A stretch of 64,000 nucleotides of DNA, taken from assembly GCF_023078275.1 (NCBI RefSeq), contig NC_062971.1, positions 6,510,001-6,574,000 on the forward strand. Direction: 5' to 3'. Below the pieces are notes generated by a model. The model saw only the letters and a program-made list of their open reading frames with translations. It had not been told where the DNA came from and searched no databases. The position numbers and the translations under genes were made by a program. The first letter of the stretch is position 1, and the number at the start of each line of letters is the position of its first letter. Of the stretch, positions 29,677-40,110 are shown one piece after another. This DNA is from Leguminivora glycinivorella. Taxonomy: Eukaryota; Arthropoda; Insecta; Lepidoptera; Tortricidae.

Positions 29677-29889
29677 AAATAATAATGTACTAGTATAACA
29701 CTATCAAGTTTCGTGTTAATCACCATTTCAAAAGCTGAATCTTAATTCCATCAGTCGTAATGGAAATTGTTTCTCCTATACATATACAGATTGCCTTCAA
29801 TTATCATTAGTGTGAATAATTCAGTTGTTATTTAATACGCTTGGTGCGATTAGTCATGACTTCAAGAGATTGATGTGATATGGAGAGTA

Positions 29890-30245
29890 ACTGAAGCGCT
29901 GGTGGCCTTGCGGTTAGAGCGTGCGACTTTCAATCCGGAGGTCGTGGGCTCGAACTCAGGCCAGTACCAATGAGTTATTTAAAACCTAATGGAAAACATC
30001 GGGAGAAATCCGGAGTATTCAAAATAAGATATACCTCTTTGGGTTGGAAGGATAGATGGCAGTCGCTTTCATAAAAAATAGTGGTTACGTCAAATCTATA
30101 TATATCGTTAAATAGATTATATATATTGTCTATATATATTATATATATCGTTGTCTGAGTACCCATAACACAAGCCTTCTTGAGCTTACCGTGGGCTTCA
30201 GTCAATCTGTGTAAGAATGTCCTATAATATTATTAATATTATTAT
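29890..30245 (+). mobile_element. chimeric SINE: family 2 head, family 1 tail
   Basis: The head GGTGGCCTTGCGGTTAGAGC with box B-like GGGCTCGAACTCAGG and the body GGTTGGAAGGATAGATGGCA match family 2 (46224-46540 in reverse). From about 30145 the sequence is family 1: ATATCGTTGTCTGAGTACCC, ACACAAGCCTTCTTGAGC, GTCAATCTGTGTAAGAATG. A TATATA-rich stretch joins them. Confidence 0.75.
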
Positions 30246-30249
30246 CTTG

Positions 30250-30735
30250 GATTTAGTTGTTACATCGGACCCCAAGGGCTGTAAAAGTACAATGCTGGAC
30301 AAGACAATTAAATACTTATGTATTTCAAAATTGTATATTAGATTTTTTTAATGCTTCAAGGAATTACCGTAAACTACAGCATGTAGCAGTAACATACAGA
30401 TTTTTGTATGAAAAATGTTTGTGTGTAGTTCCGAATTACAGAATATCATGCGTATTACTTCAGAAAGGACCACAAAAATCGACTATTACCCAACCACAAC
30501 GCGTAATTCGTATGAAATTATTACCAGAAAATCAATTGATCATTTTATAAAAATACTATAAAACGTATTTGACATGAACATGAACATTGCCAAAGATTCT
30601 ATTCCTTATCAATAAATTCAATAACCGTGAAAAATAATCATGCGTGCCATCCATTGCCGATTACGTTCACCCTAAAGTTCCCCATTACTTACATAACAGG
30701 CAATGTACACATCTCCAGCTTTAAAGAGGAGGTGT
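30250..30735. other. intergenic stretch, nothing recognised
   Basis: A 97-codon open frame (30257-30550) shows no domain or codon pattern I could support. Confidence 0.35.
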
Positions 30736-30739
30736 GTAA

Positions 30740-31018
30740 CAAACTCACACAGGATAGGACGCGCTAACTTCAGTTACTCAGTAGCGCTTCAGCTCTCGTG
30801 CTGAGCGGATGACTAAAGAGCAGAGGCGATTTTTTTTCAGAAACTTTCAGATATGAAATACGCGTCGGTCCCTGCGGACTAGCGAGAGTGAAAAAAGTTG
30901 AGTGCAGTGAAGTTTTTGACTGGTGAAAAATCGTAGTAGAAAGATATTTTTCAAGTGAATAATATGGATGACAGTTTTGTTATCTTTTTTGTGGAGACCG
31001 CGTGAAGGCGTTTCCTGG
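30740..31018 (+). other. possible host 5' exon (5' UTR and short start)
   Basis: This stretch lacks recognisable repeats and has arthropod initiator-like TTCAGTTACTCAGTAG (about 30769-30785), a purine-rich leader, and ATG at 30964 opening MDDSFVIFFVETA. A possible donor GTGAAG follows within ACCGCGTGAAGG. No downstream exon is recognised, so this is a weak structural guess. Confidence 0.18.
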
Positions 31019-31387
31019 TATAGGTGAATATCTCATTATTTCAGACTTAATTATATTATGTAGGTATGTTTTTTTGTTCAAAATAACAGTTTTATTCACA
31101 GGGCTGAATTATTAATTTATGGGCGGCGTTTTTATTGAAAGTTTCAGTAAATATAATGACGAAAAAAAAACTAGATATAGGAAGGTCAATGGATTTTATA
31201 CGCAGGAGTTTATTAACATTTAAGTATTTATTCATACTTATATCGATTTTATAGGGATTTTCAAATGTTGCTTCCATAAAAAAACAAATAAAGGAAACTT
31301 AATAATATTATGCTGTATAAAAAATATAGTCTTAAGTTTTAACTCCTATTATTTTAAGAGCAGACAATTTGTTTGCGTGGTGTTCTA

Positions 31388-31562
31388 GGAATTTCACCAG
31401 CCTATTCCTCCCCATGGGTGTCATAGAAGTCGACTCTGGGATTTAGGTTCCATTGTGAAGTAAGCGATGTACTAGAAAGTAGCAATCTATCACTGCAATA
31501 TCACAATTCCGGTTTCTTTCACCCCGTTAATTGCTAAAAGTAGTAGACCTGAAACTAAATTA
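31388..31562 (+). repeat. RTE-type 3' tail, AGAGTGGCACTGAAGC family, degraded
   Basis: CATGGGTGTCATAGAAGTCG, ATCTATCACTGCAATATCAC and GGTTTCTTTCACCCCG match the upstream part of the copies at 46596 and 26456. The microsatellite end is lost. Confidence 0.55.
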
Positions 31563-32111
31563 CAGACCTAAAAATCATCAACCAATATGTACGAGTACCT
31601 ACCTGTCACAGAACAAACGATTCATTATTAAGTAGGTGACCTAAAAAATGCGTTCGTGAATAAAACAACCAATAAAATGTAAACGTCACTCCATTCGTAT
31701 TAGATTTCGTCAAACATTTCAACAAAAAATCCCAGTCGTTTTTTTACATTGGGATAGCTTTGATATCATTATCTGACACTTTGTAAGAAAAACGTGTACT
31801 GGCTGAAAGAAGATTTTAAATGAACCTATACGGCGTAACAGCATGTTTAGCCAACGAAACTAAATTTCCCTGTCGCACTTAAAAAATTACATTCGATAAA
31901 TAAAAAGAATAGTTTAAACTAAAATAGATAGCATACGCCAAGAAAATGCGATCAAGCCGTTGGTGATGAAGCCTGGATCGAAACCGTGTGAAGATCCGGG
32001 CTCCTCTCTAACATTAACCTCGCTCGCAAATTAAGGGGGCCAATTTAAACCATCGCTGAAATACTACTAAAACATGAAAATCAGAAGATCGAAGGACATA
32101 CAAACATAAAA
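31563..32111. other. AT-rich intergenic stretch, nothing recognised
   Basis: No supported ORF or repeat ends. Confidence 0.35.
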
Positions 32112-33212
32112 AACCCGGCCAAGTGCGAGTCGGACTCGCCCACCGAGGGTTCCGTATCCGTACAAACTTACAAAAGTTAAAATAATCTCATGTATCTCAT
32201 ATGTATAACTTTAAAGATTTGACTATAATTACCTACAGGTACAGCGCCATCTCTCGGCGGTTTCGCTAATTTGCGCGACCTGATAAGTACGTCATTTTTT
32301 TAGGGATAATTCTTTTTAATGTTAACCAAAGAGGATCGAGACTAAAAGAGAGTTACTGTCAAAGTAAAATGTGTAATCACAGTGCATAGACTGCCATCTC
32401 TCGACACAGGCTTAAAACTTTTGAACCTCAGTTTTGACAATTTGGCTCATATTCTTAGCTCGATATGTTTTAAAATGTCAAATATTAATATTAGCGCCAT
32501 CTAGCCGAGCGTACCCCAAAGGTGTATGGCCATCTAGCTCACCGTACCTTTTTCTGTATGGTTTTGGGGTATGTTTTTTTCTTAGACTTTATCGGTCTAT
32601 ACGAAGTTATATAGGTCTTTGATGTTAACCGATTTGGACAGTTTTTTCTTTATTTTAAAAGAGATTTTTTTTATCGTACCTAATATAATCTCGTATTAAT
32701 TTGTAGAATGTTAAGTTGAAAGTTAAAATCTGAAAACTTTTTGTGAATTAAAAAAAAGTTTCCAAGGTAGAGACACGATTTTATTTTTCATGTAAAATTT
32801 AGCATAAAACCAATATTTCGTAAAAAAATCATAATTTACGGACGCTATTTTTTTACATTTTCCTTCATAATTCTTTTTTTTTCCGCAACAAAAAAATTAT
32901 AAAAAATAGTTTTGATATGTACAATTTGAGCTCTTTCTAACGATACCCCACTAAACTTGACCTAACTTAACCTGACGTTTACAGTATGCCCCCCTTCCAT
33001 TTTGACCATTTTCTATAATTAATATTGATATATTTTTAAAAATAAAAGTTTCAGCTTGTAGAGGTTAAAAATATACATAACTGTTCCAAATTTCAAATCG
33101 ACAGCGTAAGTAGTTCTCGAGATATTTATAAATGTGACAGACAGACAGACAGACGTACAGAGCGTCGCCATAAGGGTTCCTTTTGTAGCTTTTTGGTACG
33201 GAACCCTAAAAA
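32112..33212 (+). repeat. dispersed repeat CGGCCAAGWGCG family, forward copy, with nested MITE
   Basis: It starts ACCCGGCCAAGTGCGAGTCG, followed by GAGGGTTCCGTATCCGTAC, and ends with a GACA microsatellite (33132-33152), CCATAAGGGTTCC and TACGGAACCCTAAAAA. The plan matches 171-726 in reverse. Without the nested 295-bp element it is about 800 bp. No ORF. Confidence 0.75.
32327..32621 (+). mobile_element. hAT-type MITE (CAAAGAGGATCGAG), copy 1
   Basis: It starts CAAAGAGGATCGAG and ends GTCTTTG, flanked by the perfect 8-bp duplication ATGTTAAC (32319-32326, 32622-32629). An 8-bp target and CA-starting short terminal repeats fit hAT elements. Interior: GACTGCCATCTCTCGACACA, TTTTGACAATTTGGC, TTAATATTAGCGCCATCTAG. 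Copies: 45163-45454, 57100-57541, 60694-60993. Confidence 0.85.
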
Positions 33213-33214
33213 GT

Positions 33215-34510
33215 ATATAATTATGCAACTAACTGTAAAAATAATGTTAAATCACATTAAAACCATATTTTAGGTATTGGCTACGTGCACGGCAATTACG
33301 CCCACTACCATGTGAACCTGAAGTGTAAAATGTCAAAAAATGACATGTAAACAAACATTATATTTTAACGATTTTTCGTTAATTTTAAATACATCGAATA
33401 ACAAGAGCTACTATTTCAAGTGTAATTTAGGTAGATAGATTATAAAGACATGGATATAATACCAAAAATCAGTTTCCAAAGCCATTACTCACGGTATAAA
33501 CTTCCAACCCCAGACTACAGAAAGAGTCAATAAATTGGTGCTGGCAGGGCATATAAGGAATCTTGAAGAACATAGGAGTAATGGTACAAGTTCTTCGAGC
33601 TAGTGATATGGTATTCGCTAAACCTCCGTCCCGTTAATGCCATATAAAACAAATCTAAACGTATGTACCTAGTCTGAGTCACGTCCGCGGCCGCACAAAT
33701 ATCCGACACGGGCCTATTCCCAGGCTAGGCCTGAATCTTTAAGCATAGATAAATTAGATAATCTTTTACGGTAGGAAAAATACTAACAGCGTATTGAACA
33801 ATATTAGGTAAACAAAGCTTAAATATTATTTATTATAATGTTTTGTTTTAACATGTCACTTACGTTTTCTTTTCACCGTAGCTATCCATTTAGTTCTTTG
33901 ATCCAATTTCCAGTGTGCTCTAAGAAACGCATAGAACGTGCAACGACTATTTATGCCATTATTTTTACAATTAACAACGAAACAACATTGATGCCCCATA
34001 TCAAACATTACACATTGTATTATATTTTATGAGTTTTGATAGATGACAACCACAATCAGTGTCGATTTTGACCACCGCAAGCACTGCGATCGCTTTGCTT
34101 ACCCCCTCCATGCACTTCGCACGAAGCCAATATGGAATGTTTGAGAGGCTGTCTCTCACGCGTATACTACCAATTTCGTCGAAAACTTCACGGTCGTGTA
34201 GATCAGAGATAGGACTATCAACACCATCTACGGTGCAATGAAGAAAGAGCTTATACGCTATCTGGACATATATGGAACTACAGTAAATGATGTAAAATAT
34301 GGAAGATATTTCGATTAGTTACAATTGCCCCGTAGTTACTATTATCCCGACTGACCTTACTCTTGTTTAGTTGCTTTTCGGTACTACGCCAGCTTAGTAT
34401 CTTTTCTGCCTACCTTAGCTTAGCAATAAAGGGCTTCCACTAAACTGTTATCACTGCCAAGCGGCGATCGCGCGCTCGAACCCGCAGGAAACAACTTCGT
34501 CTGCCTTATT
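33215..34510. other. intergenic stretch, nothing recognised
   Basis: Short ORFs on both strands carry no domain. I see no definable repeat boundary. Confidence 0.35.
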
Positions 34511-34609
34511 ACTAGAGATGCTCTAAATTAACCGAATACCGAACACAGAATATTCGGCTAGTCTCAGCTCTTCCAAAGCGCCAACAATAGTTGGCCGAAT
34601 ACGGTTTAC

Positions 34610-34922
34610 ATCCATACTAATATTATAAGTGTGTCTGTTTGTTTATCCGTCTTTCACGGCAAAACGACGTCCTATGTACAGTCGAGTTCATAAATATGTG
34701 TACATTTTTTCGCCGTATTGCAACGAGTTAAGGTGGAGAAATTTACATTTATGAACTCAACTGTACGTATTTTTTTAAGTGGAGATATAGTTAGTTGAAG
34801 AAATGGGCAGTGACACAGGCTACAATTTGTCTCTTTTTAACCCCCCCATTTCCCTAAAATGGGGGGTGGAAGTGTGTACAATGGAGAATTATGCGATTTT
34901 CGAATTTAAGGCAAAAGCTAGT
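34610..34922 (+). repeat. dispersed repeat AATATTATAAATG family, copy 2, nested
   Basis: CATACTAATATTATAAGTGTG, TATCCGTCTTTCACGGC and ATTTGTCTCTTTTTAACCCC ... GGCAAAAGCTAGT follow the order of 16622-16804. It sits in 34514-35267 and itself carries the 85-bp MITE at 34679-34763. Confidence 0.7.
34679..34763. mobile_element. 85-bp TA-flanked MITE
   Basis: CAGTCGAGTTCATAAATATG and the complement of CATTTATGAACTCAACTG are inverted repeats with TA on both sides (34677-34678, 34764-34765). It interrupts the dispersed repeat 34610-34922. Confidence 0.8.
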
Positions 34923-35373
34923 TTATCATAAAAACAGTCCGCAAAATATCACAAAGTGTACTGTGAAATTATGATTCTGAAAACTGGTAATTTAGTTAGA
35001 ATCAATGGAATCGAACATTATACTATAATCTAAATGATTTTGTGATAAAAAATGCTTTCCAGGATAACATTTCAGAAAACCACACGTTTTCGGTTATTTT
35101 TAATGTGATTTTTTTCGTTTTAGGTATGTGTATTCATTTCGTATTCGGCCGCATGATGCCTAGGTACTTACTTACTATTCGGCTGAATACCGCATATGTC
35201 TTACATTTGACATTGTTGCCGGATAGCCGAACACCGAATAGTTGTCCAATTTTCGTGTCAATCTCTACGTATTACACTATTTGGGTGGGCTCCAATTTGG
35301 CAGTTGGCTAAACGATTATATTAATCAGAGGTTTTCATAATTGAGCTATACCTACCTCTGTATTAAATACATC

Positions 35374-36000
35374 TCTGCCGTCCTAAGGTAAAAGGCAGCT
35401 ATTCGACATTTTGCCGAAATTGACTTATTGTAATATTCGTAATGTACAGGTTAAGCTGCATCGACCACTTTTTTCCGTTTTTCGATATGTTGCCTAGTTT
35501 CCGAGAAAATTTCTCTAAAAAGGCAGTATTTGCACTAATTTTCCAAGATTTCCTAGCCAAAAAAGCAGCTATTTAACAAAACTAAGCTAAATCAACGTAT
35601 ATGCAGATATACGTTTTTTTACGCTCTGGTTAGGTTGACATGTTATCCAGTATTACTAGCCTAAAAGTACGTAAAAGTGAAAAACTAGGCTAAAAATACG
35701 TACAAGACGTTATACGTAGTTTTAGCGTAGGATTTTGATCAATTTTTTAAACTGATACTAGTCTAAAAAAGCGTATATACATTTTTTCTGTAAAAAATGT
35801 CAAATACGTCATTTAAGCCTAGTATCGCTCGATTGTTTTACAACACAATATTAGTCTATAAAAACGAATAAGTGTTATACGTTCTTCTTATTTTGTATGG
35901 GTGTCATATTAAACGTAAAAAAACTTTTAAAATGAGTGAAAGTGCTGAAAACTAGCCTATAAAACAGTATGTGCTCCAACCTTTGTCAATCCACCCGCCA
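35374..36000 (+). mobile_element. element with CTGCCGTCCTAAGGTAAAAG end, forward copy
   Basis: The left end CTGCCGTCCTAAGGTAAAAG with GCAGCTATTCGAC is repeated in reverse at 44279-44309. The interior repeatedly uses TAGTCTAAAAAAGCGTATAT, TAGGCTAAAAATACGTAC and similar half-palindromes, as does the reverse copy. The right end could not be located. Confidence 0.5.
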
Positions 36001-37970
36001 GCCGAAAGATACTTTATGCTATGGAAAAGCCATCAGTGACGAGCTGCGAGCACCGGCGCAGCTTGTGGCTGACAGTACGAGAGCGCAGCTGGCTTTTTTC
36101 GCGCGAAATATTGATCGAAACCAAACGAAGTTAGGAAAAATACTGAATGATTGCATTTTTGATACGTTTTAACAATAATAACTATTGTTTACATTTCCTA
36201 CATCATTTCTATTGTCAGTTTTATTCGAGATACAAACATTTAACTCGATTTTCAGATATTATTGCTCGAAAGCAAATACGTCTTTTTAGCGTAGTTTGCG
36301 GTGGGAAAGTTGTTCGTATATAGTTTTTTTTTGCAGCAAACACTATATGAGGTATATTAATATTCCACGGTTTAAGTATTTAACGTTATCCTTTTTGGTT
36401 GAATTTACAGTAAAACAAGTAAATAATTTGCAATTAATGAATAAGAACGTTAGAGATGAATGTTGATATAGAGAGGGAGGGGTAAATCCAAACAACGATG
36501 AATGGATTATGTGAAATAGGATATTAGAGAGAAAGATATGAGTGTTGAGATGACGAAAGAGGAGAATGAAAGAGGAAGACCTGTTCTACCTACCCCACAT
36601 AAAATGAGATAAGGGTATGAGGAATAAGAAGGAGAAGTATTGGCAGTAGTCTACATTTTCAACTATGTTTTATTTTACAAACATGGAATATTAATATGAA
36701 TATAATAGGAAATTGAATATGAAAATAACCATATTTTTGATAACCAGTATCAAAAAGCATAGGCATGTTCGTGTGAAAGTTAGGCCTATATAATAAACTT
36801 ACGGGGTCATCTGCCACTGTTTCCAGAAAATCCATTAAATGACTATTTTGTTGTAGTCGAATTCAATTTATAACTAATTATTTTGATTGACTTTGATTTT
36901 GATACTCTCTATAAACTTTTGGATCGCAATTTTTGTATTGTAACATTGTTGAAGATTTTTATGGTTACTAATCCAGTCATTTCTGAATTGCTCGATGTTA
37001 TCTGTTTCTTAGCTTAATTCATTTCAGGGTAGTTCGACGGATTTAATGTTTTCGCAACAAACTCGACATCATTCTCTTGATACCAGACCGGTACTTGGCG
37101 AGCGTAGTGAAAAGCAGCTTAATCGGACCAGAAGAATATTTGATCCCTGTACTTTCATATAATTAAGCAGAACCTGCTTATGAAGGCATTCCTTCTTGTA
37201 AATCTAGGAATGTAAGTTTCCTTAAACAAAAAACGAATGGACAAATTGCTTGCCAAACCACTTTTTGCCCAAATTTTTCGCAAAAAATCATTTTATCGTA
37301 GGTATTTGAACCCTATCAGAGGTTGAGGTACCTCTTGGTCGTTTAACTTCCGAGCTCGAGTTTTGACGGGAGATTCCTGAGTTTGGATGCGTTTTGGATG
37401 TATTTGTTTCATGTATATAACCAGCCGCAGTGAATGACGCTCTTTAGCTTACTGAACTATTGCTACATATTCGCACAATCTCTAATAGAAATTGGTAAAA
37501 TTGTTTTTTGTTTGCAAACTGTTCGTCACATAATAATTATATTATCTTTTTCTCTAAATTTTTTTATAGAAAAGAGCCAGGTTTTTGGAGCGACCATGAA
37601 ATTCTTCTAAACCTGTATGTGTATAATTCATGCGAAACCATTTGGTAGTAGGTAGTGTAAACTGCTTTCTAACTCACATCTTGTGCGGCCAATTTCATAG
37701 TCATCCAAATCCTTTGCAGATAGATTGGTCACAATTAAAAGCCGTTGTTGTTCTACCTCTCATCTTGGCATTAAAATTACATAATTATAATTTATTTTGC
37801 CTCCAATTCTCAGAAGTGACGCGATAGATTGACATATGACATATGATATAAAAATTGTCCTTTTTTTCAAAGCAAAATAACAAATTGACCTTTTTTATCA
37901 TTACTTACTAACTTGTTTCCATTAGCAACGTAAGAAAGTTTCCACAAAACTCCGAATTAGTACACGTATG
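36001..37970. other. AT-rich intergenic stretch, nothing recognised
   Basis: No domain in any ORF. A GA-rich patch (36468-36600) is the only compositional feature. Confidence 0.35.
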
Positions 37971-37972
37971 TT

Positions 37973-38717
37973 TAAAATAAAAATAAAAATAAAAATAAAA
38001 ATCATTTATTTCAGACAATACAGTCCATAGTATGTTAGTTACAGAAATACTTAAATTACTATGTTAGTACTTAAACTAAGATGTTGGGAGGTCCAGTGCC
38101 TAACAAATGCACTATCCCATCTACCTGCCACTACAGCTAAGAGACTGTGGCGACTGTCGCGCACTCTGCGGAGCGTCGCGGCGCAGCGCTTGCGCAACGT
38201 CGAGTGGAACCCGTCCACATGCGCGTCGGCGAACATGCCCGACGCGCTGCAGTAACGCGGCAGTCTCAACAGTACCCTGAACGCATCATTGTACTGTACA
38301 CGTATGGCATTTATAGTACGCTGCGTATATTTCGTCCACAGGCTGCAGGCGTACAGCGAAGTACAGTAAGCGCGAAAAAGTGTTATTTTAACTTGCGCTG
38401 TACACCTGCTGAACCTACGGGCGATCATATTAGCCCTAATAGCTAACGCTCTGCGCTCTCGCTCAATGTCTTCGTCGTCACGAAGGTCTTCGGTGACCAA
38501 ATGCCCAAGATACTTGAACGTATAAACCCTCTTTAATTGTTCTCCATTCAAACGAATGGGTGGGACGTATGATGGGCATTTGCTCCCCGCCTTGAAGATC
38601 ATGTACACACTTTTTTCGACGTTATATCTTAGGTTATGTTTTTTGGCATAAGACTCGCACTTTTCAATGAGTATTCTTATACCACCGACCGACGGGCTCA
38701 GCAATACCATGTCATCT
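37973..38717 (-). pseudogene. LINE reverse transcriptase, C-terminal half (from second Asp of YADD to stop)
   Basis: On the minus strand the frame continues the RT split at 43242: GACATGGTATTGCTG gives DMVLLSPSVGG, then KHNLRYNVEKSVYMIF, FKYLGHLVTEDL and a basic C-terminal region to the stop at 38051. This is the end of palm, thumb and tail of a non-LTR RT of RTE- or CR1-like appearance. The 3' end is a (TTTTA)n microsatellite (37973-38012). The first residues of the apparent ORF beyond 38717 come from the LTR insertion. There is no frameshift or stop within the LINE-derived part. Confidence 0.85.
38714..38717 (+). repeat. target-site duplication ATCT (left)
   Basis: ATCT here and at 43238-43241 flank the LTR retrotransposon. 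Four-bp duplications are common for Ty3/Gypsy integrases. Confidence 0.85.
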
Positions 38718-39027
38718 TGTAGTGTAGTGTGACAACCCTGATGATATATCACTCATCTCATACAGAGTGACAACCCTATGCTCATGCAGCTGTGTGTTAT
38801 GGATCATAGAGTTTTACGATGTAATTATAAGTAATCATAAAGTTTATGGTATAATTAAAGTAATGATTATTGGTCATAAAATATACAATAAAATGTAATG
38901 TTAAAACAGATGGGAATGACTATTGACCGTGACCAGGATAGTATATAAGCACGATTTTTATTGAATAAAGATAGAGTATTGACTTGACTTTTGAGTTATC
39001 ATTACACCCGAAGCACCCCACACGTCA
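38718..39027 (+). repeat. 5' LTR
   Basis: It starts TGTAGTGTAGTG and ends CCCCACACGTCA. It contains TATATAAG at 38942-38949 and AATAAA at 38964-38969. If transcription starts 25-30 bp after the TATA box, the poly(A) signal lies at or just before the start site. It differs from the 3' LTR only at 39024 (G against T) by eye. Confidence 0.9.
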
Positions 39028-39047
39028 TGGCGACCCTAGCCAGTCGT
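39028..39047 (+). promoter_or_regulatory. primer-binding site candidate
   Basis: TGGCGACCCTAGCC begins immediately after the 5' LTR. TGG is the complement of tRNA CCA ends. I cannot say which tRNA is the primer. Confidence 0.65.
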
Positions 39048-39224
39048 GCTACTCGAGCCAGCCCGAGTGCGACCCCCCGCCGCCGTAACTAATCCGCGCC
39101 GCTTTTGTCTCTCATATCAACTCAGTCGTCACCTTACCAGTTGGGCAGCTCGAAGCAGCCTATGTGTGACCCACCGCGAACACCAACGCCGCCGACACCA
39201 CGACCACCATCGCTATAGCCAAGT

Positions 39225-39644
39225 ATGGACCACCACCACCACAGAAACCATCGCCACAGCCAAGCACGTCCTCGCCACAACCGCGCATGTAATTACCAGC
39301 CGCAACCGTCATCGTCGCCATTCAATTGGACTGAACAATGCGAAGACGCGTTCAAAAATCTAAAAATAACCATCACAACCACTACCACCACAAAGATGGA
39401 CAATAAGAAGATCGAGCGGCAATATATTGAAGTGGCCATGCGTAAGCCGAGCGCCGTCGGAGCCAGCCCAGCGCAACATCGTCCACCAGCTACTCCGCAC
39501 CGCAGCGCCACGGCCCCTTCGCAGCACCGCGGTCCCTCCGCAACGCCACAGGTTCGCACCGCAGCACCACGACGCACTTGGTGGCACCGCGTGCCACACC
39601 CGCCCCAGCCCAGCGCACAAACAGCGGAACAGGGTAAAATATAA
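39225..39644 (+). pseudogene. short ORF with Gypsy pol relic
   Basis: The 139-codon frame has a His-rich start and a Pro/Ala-rich end without a known domain. Between them lies FNWTEQCEDAFKNLK, which matches the conserved F-x-W-x(5)-AF-x-x-LK segment between RT and RNase H in Ty3/Gypsy pol. The surrounding pol is gone. Whether this frame is translated is unclear; compositional bias, not codon evidence, keeps it open. Confidence 0.45.
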
Positions 39645-40052
39645 AATCCATTACATATTCACACTAATCGCTATTATGTTTCCATAATAAGTTTTAATTT
39701 TTTATATATATATATATATAAAAATAAGTATATTAAAGTTCTTGTAGGTATTTTAAAAAAAATGTTTATAGAGAGTTATAAAAAGCACCAGATTTTTTTA
39801 ACACTATTTGAGTCTATCAGACTCCAGAAATCGATTAGTTCATAAATTACAATACTTCAAAATAACAAAAGAAAAGACAAACAGACTCAATAAACAAATC
39901 ATAATAAAAATTTCTAAAAGTTAAATAGTAGATCGCGGAAAATTCATACGAAACTATCAAGTTTTACATAATTAATAACTACCTATAAAAGGTGAAACAA
40001 CTCTGTCAGGACATCTTATAATAAATTAATCAGAACTCATGTTCCATGATAA

Positions 40053-40056
<4 letters not shown>

Positions 40057-40107
<51 letters not shown>
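40057..40107. repeat. (TA)n microsatellite in LTR-element interior
   Basis: About 25 TA dinucleotides. The ORFs made of Tyr-Ile repeats here are artefacts of this tract. Confidence 0.9.

Positions 40108-40110
<3 letters not shown>

Larger units (their letters stand above)
34514..35267. mobile_element. element with AGAGATG ends and ATTCGG-rich interior, interrupted
   Basis: The left part AGAGATGCTCTAAATTAACC with GAATATTCGGCTAGTCTC and the right part CGGATAGCCGAACACCGAAT ... GTGTCAATCTCT are the two ends of one ATTCGG-rich repeat that I recall from Lepidoptera. The dispersed repeat at 34610-34922 splits it. Confidence 0.6.

Noticed and set aside
36468..36600. Purine-rich patch as a regulatory GAGA cluster
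   Set aside because: The GA words are irregular and no gene start is near; composition alone does not support a function.
38147..38446. 99-codon plus-strand ORF
   Set aside because: Antisense shadow of the LINE RT on the minus strand.
39046..39363. gag gene of the LTR retrotransposon
   Set aside because: The frame has no zinc knuckle or capsid-like motif and is compositionally biased; only the overlapping frame holds a small pol relic.
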